This document shows, in pieces, positions 14,103 to 26,800 of a stretch of 64,000 nt of DNA; position 1 is the first letter of the stretch, and the number at the start of each line of letters is the position of its first letter. The stretch is from assembly GCA_028751875.1 (NCBI GenBank), contig CM054140.1, positions 45,857,895-45,921,894 on the forward strand. Direction: 5' to 3'. A program made the translations under genes and the position numbers. A model generated the notes under the pieces. That model saw only the letters and a program-made list of their open reading frames with translations, was not told the origin of the DNA and ran no database searches. This stretch comes from Rapana venosa (Eukaryota; Mollusca; Gastropoda; Neogastropoda; Muricidae).

Positions 14103-17100
14103 AAGGTGTATGTGTGTGTATGTGTGTGTGTGTATGTTTGGAATAGATGGGCCTTAAAAAAAATAGTTGACAAGAATGTCAGCTTGGACATATAGAAAAT
14201 ATTTTGATGTGTATTACAAGTAGCTTATGACAGTTAAAAACAACAATAATGATAATACTACTAGTGTTGGCATTTGTACCTGCCAAGTCATTTATTATAT
14301 TTCTGATGCAGCTGTTTCTGATATATCTGTGATATCATTTGCACTGATCTGCCTTTACAAAAAGTGGATGTTGATTGGAAAAAAGTGCTTTTGCATCAAT
14401 TTCTACATAGACCAGCACACATATGCTGTATATTCTGTGATAAGCTCAATTCCTTTTCGATATCTTATTTATAAAAGAAATTCAGTGGAACTTGTAAACA
14501 ATCTTCATTTATTCAGTTTTAAATTTTGCAGGAAATCTAGCCCATATAAACAGGATATAAGTGTATAGTGGTGCTTTGTGTGAGTACGTGCACATGCGTG
14601 CACATGTGCTTGCGTGAGATATTTTGTGCAGCTATGATAGCATTAGATATGTTGTTATCCTTATGGACAATCAGATTCGGCGAACTGGGTCGTCTTCCAG
14701 CCTAACATTGTGATTGACGCTAAACTGGGTAAGTACCCCATGTACTGTTCTGGTGTGTGTTGCTTCCTCTTCCAGTTTCTGCAAGTCTTGTGGAGGAGAC
14801 TGTAAACACAGTTTCCACGTGCCAGTGCATGCCTAACATCTTGTGCACATATTAAAACTCGAGTCTTTTGCAGAAGAATAGGCTAGTTGTAGTCAGCGGT
14901 ATTGATGACAAGAACATAGCCAGCATACAATCTATCCACACTAAAGGTCTGAATAAATGTTGGATTGTGAAATTATGCTCGTTTGCAAGATGAAACAGCA
15001 TGCAAGGTAGAAATAAAGCAAAAGGCCTGTTCAGCTTAGGTGTGTTCTAAGCAGTGCATCTGAAGGCTCTGAGATGAGATCGAAAGTTTGCGCCCAGACA
15101 TCAACCTTTGACACTGTCAGATAACAAAAAATGTCTTCAGTTTTCTTTTTTCATATACAAAGATTTTTTTTTTTTAAGTCTGCCAGTTACATATCATCTC
15201 TGATACCCTAATACTCACTGACATTAGAATTCAGAAAATCAAGTACCAAAACAGAAATGGTACTCTTCAGTTTGTGATGTGTGTTTAGCTCATTAAATTT
15301 GTTCATGTGTTGTGAAATAAACAGTGTGTGAAAAATGTATTATGTTTTGATTGGGTTTCTGATACTTTTCTGAACTGAAACGTGCAGTGTGTGGTAGTAG
15401 TGGTAGGCATCCGTGAGTCGTGTGAGAAAAGGATAAACTCAAAGTCCTTCAAGATCAGCTCTGGTGAGTGTGAGCAGCTTCTGGAGTAACTCAGCTCTTA
15501 CATCTGAATGAATGTAGGTTATATCTCTGATTATGAAAGTATGTGTGAATGAATGATTTATAAAAAGCATTAAAAAAAAAATCTCCACAACCATGGGCAT
15601 GACAGTCTCTTGCACAGGTAGACTTGGCATTGTAGGCCTGAGTTTATCTCTTGGTGCCTGCATCATCTTCTGTCCTTCCAACTGCCGGTTGCTCTGGTCC
15701 TCACCCTTCTGTTGTTGTTGTTGCAGGATGTCTGTGGACCCTCAGGCTGAACCTTGGACCCATTGTCACCATGCTGCCTGACAAGGTCAGTGGCAGGGAA
15801 AGAAAAATGGTCTAGACCCCATCCCCCATCCCCTCCCTACCCTGGTTAAAAAAAAAAAAAAAAAATTGTTGGGAGACTACTGCACTTTTGGGGGGGGGGG
15901 GGTATTTTATTCTTTTATATCGAGGATAATGGAATAAGCACTTATGTGCTTTTTTACATCCAGTCCCCGTGTGTATGCAGTTTTGCAAATTGTCTCTGTT
16001 CCCATCGGCACACAATGGCCTACTCATAAGAAAGGTGGAACAGGATATAATGTGTGCACAAGATGTTCTGCAAGCGTTGGCACACAGGGCCTCGGTTTAT
16101 AGTCTCATCCGAAGGACTTTTGGGGAGAGTGGAGTGTGCACTGACGTTAACTCCAGGGGAAAATATCCCCTTGAACGGGAATCGAACCCGGGTCGTCAGA
16201 TTGCGAGCGCAATCTCTAACCACTAGGCTATCCCGTCCCTCCCCCCACCCCCACCCCCACCCCCAATGCGTGGTATGCATCTTTAGTCTGAGTTTTTAGG
16301 AATCACTGGTTTCTGTGGTTGGCGGAGCCATAAACAAGAAGATTGGATTGGATTGGAAATCATTGGAACAGACAAAAAAAATGTATCGGAGAATAATAGT
16401 GTGGATTTTGTTTAAAGGTGTCTTTTGGTCAGTATTATCGGATTTGAAATTTTATTTGCATCATTTACTCTGAATATTTTTAAATCATTGGAAATAGAAA
16501 ATCATTGACACCCCCACCCCTTCCCCTTTCAAAGTAGAACAACAGTTACAAAGAAGTAGCAGATACATCTTAACCAGAATTTTCAGAAGCAGGCGCATGC
16601 AGTGTGGTAAATCAAGATATTCCTGATCTTGCAGCAGATAAAAATAAAACCTTAAAAAACTTTTTTTTAAAGGAAGAAAGAGATATTTAAAAGTAAATAG
16701 ATTATACTATTATTCGATGGTGAATGTCCTCAATGATGATTTGAAGAAAGATCTATCTGAAAAGGGAGACTATTGCATAATTTTGTCTTTTTTCACGTTA
16801 ACATTTGAGTATAATTGAAATTTGAAAGTCATTGAAAAAACCACAAAAACCAAGTATATTAAGTTGCAATCGTGCAGCGCCACCCACTTTTTAAAAAAAT
16901 TGTGATTTTTTTTCTTGTTTTGGGGATTGTGTGTTTTGCTCTAAGAGTGGCTTTTTCTTGCAGAATCTTACCAGGAGGACATTTCTAGTGTTACCATGGT
17001 ATGAAGTCGGAATGCGGCTACCTTAATGGTGGGTGAAAACAGTTGCGTACGCAAAATCTCACCGTTGGTGGACCTCGGAACTCTGGTGTTCAAGGAACCA

Positions 17101-20100
17101 CACCAAAAAAAACCAGTATACAATTCACTAAATGTCACTACACTATATCGTATATGACGCTACACTCCACACCACACCCACCCCACCACCACACCCACCA
17201 CATCACCCCACCCCACTCCACACCACACCACACCACACTCCACTAACACTAACACTGCTGAACCCCAGTTCCTTGTGGCTGCCTGTGTTCAGGTGAAGCT
17301 GATCCAGTTTCTGCTGAACCGCGGGGAGAGCAAGACGGTGCTGCAGACAGTGTGCCGGGACATGCTGGTCCCTGGCCAGCAGACCCACCTGGCCGTCGTC
17401 TCTCAGGTGTACGACATGCTCAACCAGGTGTACAAGGCCTACCTGGACATGGAGGCCACCATGATGGTGAGCAGTGGCGCAGCGGCGGGTAGTAGTAGTA
17501 GTAGTAGCATTAGGAAGTGTTGAGAGTGGGAACATGCGCTTGTGTTGTCTACATGCTGTAAGGAAGGGTCTGGGGTTGATTCCCTACCTCGCTCTTTCTT
17601 TCTCGTTTGACCAGAAAAATCGAACTGAACGTCTTTCTTAGTCCTTTGATGAATGAGACTATGAACTGAGGGCCCCGTGTGCGAATGCGTGCAGAACATC
17701 TTGCGCTCGTGTCAAAAAACCTGTTCCGCCTTTCGGAAGAGTAAGCCATGTCGTGCCAGTAGGAACGTCGTGTTTACACACCATCCCCGAAGTTGGAATG
17801 CCGGTACCTAAATTCAGTACTTAATTCAATTTTTTGCACATGTGTGCATGCACACGCACACACACTCAGACACACACACACACTCACTCACTATTTTCAG
17901 TCGTGTTTTTTAAATTTTTTAAAAAAATTGAGATTGAACATTTTATAAATGGAAAGAATAAGGTATGATTAAAGTGTTCAAAGATCATCTGTGTGTCTTT
18001 CATGATCACTGTAAATGCTTGATCTGTAGATTGTATCAATATCTACACGTTAATGTTTTCAAATTGCTGTGTGGCACACTGAGAAAATGCTCATCCTAGT
18101 TAGAAAAGAAACAAAAAACGAAAGAGATTTAAAAAATAGATCTGATTTAAAAATAGAGAATTAAAACTAGATCTGAAGACTTTGATGTGGTGACAATTAT
18201 TTTCAGTGATGAAATTTTTTCAAATTCATTGGAGAAGTTGTCCAAAACATCATTTAGCATTTTTGGCACTGGCCAAAACCTTACTGATGTAAGCAAGAAA
18301 GGCATATAAAGTGTTGTTATGCTTGAAAATGTTATGTTGAGAATGCCGTCATTCATGACAAGCTCGTAGCATAACAACCAGTACTCTCCATTTAAAGAAG
18401 GAAAAATCTTCCGAAGTCATAGTGTAGTTGTCTATATGGCGAGGTATTTTAAAACGGCTATATATGCAAACTTTTCATCCAGTGTGTACTTTTGGTCTTA
18501 CAGCAATTCTGTGGTTTGATGAGTTAAGAAGACTAAATGCGTATTCTAGGTGACGTTCAGGGTGTTGGGCTGGGAAATGCCCAACATCATCTTTTGCTTT
18601 ATGCTTCACTGTGGCAGTCTGAATGTAAGAGCCTTAAAATGAATTGATGATATATCTTTGTCAGTGGTGGTCTCAAACAGTTCCATGGTTGGTGTCTCCT
18701 TTTTGGTGGTGTTTTCAAACAGGTACGTGTTTGATGTCTACTTGTCAGTGGTGTTTTCAAACAGGTCCATGTTTGATGTCCACTTGTCAGTGGTGTTTTC
18801 AAACTGTGGCATGTTTGCTCAAACTGCTCCGTGTTTGATGTCTACTTGTCAGTGGTGTTTTCAAACAGGTCCGTGTTTGATGTCCACTTGTCAGTGGTGT
18901 TTTCAAACAGGTCCGTGTTTGATGTCCACTTGTCAGTGGTGTTTTCAAACAGGTCCGTGTTTGATGTCTACTTGTCAGTGGTGTTTTCAAACAGGTCCGT
19001 GTTTGATGTCTACTTGTCGGTGGTGTTCTCAAACTGCTCTGTGTTTGATGTCTACTTGTCAGTGGTGTTTTCAAACAGGTCCGTGTTTCATGTCCACTTG
19101 TCAGTGGTGTTTTCAAACAGGTCCGTGTTTGATATTCCATGGTTGATGTCCACTTGCCAGTGTTGTTCTCAAACAGGTCCATGTTTGATATTCTGTGTTT
19201 GATGTCTACTTGTCAGGGGTGTTCTCAAACTGTGGCATGTTTGTTTGTCATTGCCAGTCCATGGACTCTGGGGCATCATCCTCATCGTCATCATCAGGAG
19301 GTCCCCGGCCCAAGGTGATCATCGACCAGTCAGACATGTTCACCCACGTCTTTTCTGTCTTCGAAGAGCACAAGGTCAGTTCTGTGTGTGACTGGTTAAC
19401 AGAAAGAAAAAAGAGGTACCGTGTAATTTTTGGACACACTACACGTTGCATGTATGTACCGTGGAGTGGATGACAGGCTTGGTTGAGACGTGTGTGTGGA
19501 CATGCAATAATCTTTAAAAAATGCAGTATTTTCATAAATTTATTACCAATATGAAATTCAGCAAAAATGATGGGCAAAAATACTGCCTTTGCATAGGGAC
19601 AACTACAGACTATAGCCAAGGACTGTGGAAGAAGATACTGTAGAACGGCAAATTAGTTATATAACAAGAAGTCAACTAAGGGAAATTGGATGTCTCAGAA
19701 ACCATGCCTGTATTGGAGAGATGTATCTTCATTCCTGTCCATTCCATATCAGTAATTTCCTGGAGTTAACTTCAGGACTGACTCCACTCCCCCAAAAGTC
19801 CTTCAGATGAGACTACAAACCAAGGCTGAAGGCGCAAATTGCTAAGTTTAAGGTTCGTAGGTTTTTATTCATCTAAACATTTTCCATGAAACAAATCACA
19901 AAAGATTTAAACCATAAAAATAATTCCTTTGGATGAGAATATGAGGCTGTATGTGCAAAACCAGTGCAGAGTATCTTGTACGCATGTTCTGCATTTTCAA
20001 AGATAAGGCCATTTTGTACTGGTAGGAGAGGATGATTTTTTTTTTTTTAAACCCAAGAAAAGCATGCACACAGGTGTCATCTTTAATTCTGAGATTTAAA

Positions 20101-23100
20101 AATTTAAGAGGTGACAGCCCCAATATGGCCTGTGTTTATTTTATTTATTTATTTATTTATTTATACCACTTAAAATCACGCAGATTTCTCTGCATGAAAT
20201 TCAGGCTGTTATTCCTGGGGAGAGCGCGTTGCCACAAGAGTAAGCGAAACCCTTTGTTTTTTTTTCTTTTTCCAGTCTGCAACAGTATTTGTTTCCCTAT
20301 CAGAATGGCTTTTTTCTACACAGTTTTGCAGGGACAACTCTCTTGTTGCCATGGGTTCTTTTATATGCGTTAAATAATTATGTGTAACACACGAGACCTC
20401 GGTTTATCGTCTCATCCGAAAGACTAGCGCCCAGACCACCACTCATGATCTAATGGATGGGGGTAAAGTTTCGGGTCCAAATGGGATTCGAACCACCACA
20501 CACTTCAGACCCGGACTTTTTGCTCTCTAGACAGGCGCGTTACCTCTAGTGGTCAGCGGGGCTATAAACAAGAAGGTTGGATTGGTTAGACAGATCCCCA
20601 ACATAGAAATGTGGATGCCTTCATGATGGGTAAAAATGGTTGTAGACATTGGTGAACTTGAGAGCTGTAGCCAAAGAAAGAAAAAACAAAATTGGTAATT
20701 ACGTGTACAACACATAAGGAGGACGGAGTATTTGTCTGCCCCAGTTGTATGAATAAGAAGGGTGAAGACAATACCGATGCAGGAAAGAAGGAGCTAGAAT
20801 TCAAACAAGGGAAGATAGAAGTGGTAGACGAATTCTGCTACCTGGAGAGATGATGAGCTGTGAAGCAAAATCTGAGTTAGCTGTCAGAACCAGGATTGCA
20901 AGTGCTTGGAAGAAATGGAAAGAATTGGTTAGTCTGCTAGGAAATCAGAAAATACCACTGGAGAGACGCTGTCTGATGTATAAGGCCTGCATCAGACCTG
21001 TTCTCCTGTATGGTTCAGAGACATGGGTTTTCACAAAAACCGTCGAACGTTTGTTGAAGAGCTGTGAAAACCAATGCTACACTACATGACAAAGATCAAA
21101 TGGGAAGACAGGATCACGAATAAAGAACTATGGAGAATGTGCAAAGTTGATGATCTGAAGTCTGTAGCTAGTAGCAATAGACTGCGCTGGTTTGGGCACG
21201 TTCAACGGAAAGCAGACCACCACATAAAAAGAGCAATGAACTTCGTAGTGGATGGAAAGAGACCAAAGGGAAGACCTAGCAAAACCTGGGCTACCTGTAT
21301 TGTAGATGATCTTAGAGAAAGGGGCATAAATAAGGAGGAAGCTCAAAACAGAGAGAGATGGAGAAGGCTCATCAATGTCAAACCTCCCCTGGGAGAAACA
21401 TGACAAAAAAGGAAGAAGAAGAAAAACACATTATGACGATGTTAGATACACTAAAAAGCATTTTGTACCATCAGCCACATACCTTCTACTTGATGAACTT
21501 TTACTGACAGTCACAGTATGCTGATGACTGCTATACAGCAGTCTTTGGCAAGATATCGCATTGTGCTGCCATCATTCAGAAACTGAAAATGGCGAAGAAA
21601 TTTATGAATATGTCACAGAAAATAAATACGCCTTTGGGAAAGAATTTCTCTGAAAACATGGACAGCATTGTTGGGAGGTAGTTGAGAGTAAGTCTGGAAG
21701 GTTTCACCATGTTGTTTTATTTCTGTTGATTTCATTTCATGTTATTTCACTTCATTAGAGGGGGAGCGGGATAGCCTAGTGAATAGAGGGTGTTAGCTTG
21801 TGATCTGTCAGCCCAGGATCAAGCCACCACGGAGATGCTTGTTTAGGGAGGATTTTTCCCCTTGGAGTTAACACCACCACCAACTCCACTCCCCCCTAAA
21901 GTTCTTCAGATGAGACTACAAACCAAGGCCCTATGTGTAAATGAATGCACTCAAAACATCTTGTGCACATGTTTAGAACCGGTTCTGCCTTTTTTTTTCT
22001 TTTCTTTTTTTATTCGTTTATTTCGAGGATTTGCCTTTTGGAAGAGTTGGTCATTGTGTGCCAGTAGAATGGATGAGAATTTTTTTTTAAAATATATATG
22101 CAAAGTGGTGTCATGTTTAGACACCGTCCCCAGAGTCAGAACATGGCTACCTTAATGGTGGGTAAAAACGGTCACATGCACAAAATCTCATCATGGGGGA
22201 CGGGATAGCCTAGTGGTTAGGACAGTGCGCTCGCAATCTGACGACCCGGGTTCGATTCCCGTTCAAGGGGATACTTTTCCCTGGAGTTAACATCAGTGCA
22301 GACTCCACTCTCCCCAAAAGTCTTTCGGATGAGACTATAAACCGAGGCCCCGTGTGCGAACGTGCGCAGAACATCTTGCACACACGTTAAATCCTGTTCC
22401 GCTTTTCGTAAGAGTAGGCCATTGTGTGCTGGTGGGAACGGATGACAAAATTTACAAAATCGCATATACACTGGGACTAGATGTAAAAAAGGACATAAGT
22501 GCTTATTCCATTATCCTCGATATAAAAGAATAAATAAATAAATTAAATAAATAATAATTATTGGTTAACCTCGGAGCTCTAGCCAAGGAGCAATAAAAAA
22601 ACAATTTTAATTCTATTTTTGCTTTATTTCATTTTATTTTCTTTTGTTCTGTTTTTTTCTAAATGAATTGTGAATGACGGGGTTATGGTGTTAATTACAC
22701 AGACTGTATTTTATGTTTCCTTTGCTTTACAGGACATTCCGTACAAGTTTATGGTGGCCGTACTGATCGAATACATCCGCTCCCTCAACCAGTTCAACAT
22801 TCCTGTACAGGTAATCATTTTGCACCGCCTTGCAATTCTTTTTTTTAAATGTTTTTTTTAAAAAATCATTTGGCTTTTTACCTCATTAGCAAGGTATAGG
22901 GGGGTACGTAGGTGGGTGGAGGGAGAATGACACTCCAAATTGTTGTGGGTTTTTTTACTGTTTTTTTAAAATCTTTTATATAGAGGATAATGGAATAAGC
23001 ACTTACGTGCTCTTTTACATCCAGTCCCCATGTGTATGCGGTTTTGTAAACTCTGTCATCTGTTCCCACCGGCACACGATGGCCTACAAGTAAAAGGACT

Positions 23101-23743
23101 TGTCAGTTAATGCATAAACACATAGCTGCACTTGTATGTAGTGTACACATGATTCAAAGCACACATGCACTTTGCACACACATACCTCTCTCTATCTCTC
23201 TCAGATAAACTGCAGCGTAAATGTCACTGGTTTTTGTGGTTATTTAAAAGTACGGTCTGTTCTGAAGTTACTGCCTCTTTTTTTTCTCTTTTTTGGTTTT
23301 GATATATATTCATAAAAACACACTATACATACATAATATACTGAAAGCAATAAGAAGCTTTTGCTTTTTCTTGCTTTTCTTTTGGACAAACCTGTGCAGT
23401 TATCCACTTTTTTGTCACCTCTTACATATTGTGCTGCTGTTCTTAAACATTCAAAAATTGTACTCTTTCCCTCTCTCTCCCTCTCTCTCCCCTCTCCCCA
23501 TCCCCCCTCTCTCTCTCCCTATCTCCCCGTCTCTCTCTCCTTCCCCTCCTCTCCCCCCCCTCCCCTCTCTCCCCCTCCTCCCCAGGGCATGGTACAAAGA
23601 AACTTTGTACTTATTCATTTCCTACAACATAGTGTTAAATGCATTTGTATATTCTCTGTTTATCTGTCAGTCTGTCTCTGCCTGTCTGTTGTCTGTCTGT
23701 CTCTCTCACCCTCATTCTCTCTATCTCCCTCCCTCTCTCTCTT

Positions 23744-23834
<91 letters not shown>

Positions 23835-26800
23835 CCTCCCTCTCTCTCTCCCCCTCCCTCTCTCTCTCCCCCTCCCTCTCTCTCTCCCCCTCCCTCTCTC
23901 TCTCCCCATCCCTCTCTCTCTCCCCCTCCCTCTCCCTCTGTTTTTGTATCTTTGATTTTCATCTAATTTAATAGTAGTATTTCATTATGATGCTTATTTC
24001 AATCTTCATTGCAATGTATCTAAAACTACTGATTCTTACTGTTTGCATATGTTTGTTTATTTGAAGGTGGTTTTTTTTGTATTGGTGTGTGTTTGTCTGT
24101 TGCTGTTAGGTTTAGTTTCGGTTCTTCTGTTTTGATTAGAGTGTGTATGTATAGTTTTTCTCGACTTTTTTCTTCTTTTCTTTCTTTGCTTGGGTTTTTT
24201 TGTTTTTATGAGAGCATGGTGTAAAGAAGCCATGTCCTTATCCATTTACTCGCAATAAACATTTTGAGTTCGAGTTCTCTCTCCCCTCCCTCTCCCTCCC
24301 TCCCTTCCCCCTCTCTTGCCTCTCTTCCCCCCTCTCCCCTTTCTATATTATTCTCATAAAACACATACGCTACAATATTCCAATATCAACACACCAGCCT
24401 TATCGACACATCGGCTTCACTCGAACCTTGTTCATATGCTACAATATCCAATATCAACACACCAGCCTTATTGACGCATCGGCTTCACTCGCCCCTTGTT
24501 TATACGCTACAATATCCAATATCAACACACCAGCCTTATTGACACATCGGCTTCACTCAAACCTTGTTTATACGCTACAATATCCAATATCAACACACCA
24601 GCCTTATTGACACATCGGCTTCACTCAAACCTTGTTTATACGCTACAATATCCAATATCAACACACCAGCCTTATTGACACATCGGCTTCACTCGAACCT
24701 TGCTTATACGCTACCAACACTACTTGTTGTTGCTGCTGCGGGCTGTGTTTCAGCACTTTCTGTACGAGCTGGTGATCAACATCCTGGTGAACAACAACTG
24801 CTTCTACCAGCTGCACCAGTTCCTGCAGTACCACGTGCTGGGGGACTCCAAGCCCCTGGCCTGCCTCATGCTCTCCCTGGAGTCCGTCTACCCCCCTGCC
24901 CACCAGCTGGCCCTCGACATGCTCAAGGTACCGCCGGCCAGTCAGTCAGTCAGTCAGTCCTCCGGTGGTTCAGAGAGATTGATTTGTCTTAAATTTAGTT
25001 TATGCTGTTATATCGGGATGAGACTATAAACCCGAGGCCCCGTGTGCGAACGCACGCGGAACATCTTGCGCGCACGTTAAAATCCTGTTCCGCTTTTCGG
25101 AAGAGTAGGCCATTGTGTGCCGGTGGGAACGGATGACAGAATTTATTACAAAACCGCATCATACACACGGGGACTGGATGTAACAAAAAAAAAGCATGTG
25201 AGTGTTTATTCCATTATCCTTGATGTAAAAGAATAAATAAATAAATGGAATAAGCACTTATGTGCTTTTTTTACATCCAGTCCCCGTGTGTATGCGGTTT
25301 TGTAAATTCTGTCATCTGTTCCCACCGGCACACAATGGCCTGCTCTGAAGAAAAGTGGAACAGGACTTAACGTGTGCGGAAGATGTTCTGCGTGCGTTCG
25401 CACACGAGGCCTCGGTTTATAGTCTCATCCGGAGGACTTTTGGAGAGTGTGGAGTCTGCACTTATGCTAACTGCAGGGGAAAATATCCCCTTGAAGGGGA
25501 ATCAAACCCAGGTCATCAGATTGTGAGCACAATGGGTTTTTTTTCTTTTATATTTTGTTCTTTTATATAGAGGATAATGGAATAAGCACTTATGTGCTTT
25601 TTTACATCCAGTCCCCATGTGTAAGCAATTTTGTAAATTCTGTCATCTGTTCCCACCGGCACACAATGGCCTACTCTTATGAAAAGCGGAACAGGATTTA
25701 ACGTGTGTGCAAGATGTTCTGCGTGCATTTGCACACAGGGCCTTGGTTTATAGTCTCATCGGAAGGACTTTTGGGGGGAGTGGAGTCTGCACTGATGTTA
25801 ACTCCAGGGTAAAATGTCACCTTGAACGGGAATCGAACCCGGGTCATCAGATTGCGAGTGCAATGTTCTAACCACTAGGCTATCCCGTCCCCCAAGTTGA
25901 AAGAGAATGTCCTGACACAGTGCATGAATCCAGCATAACTGGGGTCATGGGTCCAGTGTTAAGATTAGTGCGTGCATCCCTTTCCTTTTACCCCCACACC
26001 TCAGTGTTCTCTTTAACCATCCTGGCTTTCCACTCTGTTATATTAACCTTTAGCACTCTGCAGGTGCATCGAGTTGCTGAACGGATTATTTCCCTTGCAA
26101 CTGCAGGCACATTGTGTTGTGGAATGGATTATTTCCCTTGCATCTGTAAGCGCATTGTGTCACAGAACATAGGGTGTTCAAATTTCGTGGCTCATCAGCA
26201 CAGTTTCCGTTACTGATAATGGCAACACAGCTACTTCCAATTCAAAATTGGCTACAGTTTCCTCTCATCATCATCAATGCCTTTGTGCCTTATTGGCACG
26301 TAGGGCAGCAACAAATGTTCTCTACTCCTGTCTGTCCTGGGCCAGCTTCTGAATGGTTCCCCAGGTATATTGGAAGGTCTTCAGCTCTGTTTCGACAGTC
26401 CGACACCAAGTGTTCTTGGGTCGTCCTCGTTTGCGTTTTTCCTCTACTGTCCATTATTTGCATTTACTTTAACACAATATGTGACAGCAGATTTTTTTAA
26501 CAGAAAAAAATCGATTTTGGGGATTTGTTCAGCACCAAAATGGCGGACACCAATTTTAAACAATTTTTGCTGGAAATATTCATCAATTCTAAACCGAAAA
26601 ATGATTTTAAAGGCTTTAAATTTGCTTAAATCAACACTGAAGTGACGATAAGTGATCTAGTGTTTCTAATGACATTGATGATGATCACGCATATGATGAT
26701 CCAAGTGGCTGTAAACGTTTGTTGCTGGCCGATAGCATGGAAATTTCTGGTTGAAAGGCAATGCCTGATTGTATTTCTGAGGGACAACTTTTGTTTGTGA

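Noticed and set aside
18658..19202. 162-codon and 123-codon frames in the 42-bp array
   Set aside because: Open frames follow from a repeat unit divisible by three and appear on both strands; the segment is RMC1 intron by phase.
22197..22275. tRNA gene at the SINE-A head (also at the other SINE heads)
   Set aside because: A and B boxes are present, but acceptor and anticodon stems do not pair and the head runs into a shared SINE body.
24370..24716. CRISPR-like array (also 18660-19225 and 45093-45243)
   Set aside because: Units are directly adjacent with no unique spacers, and the context is a eukaryotic intron.
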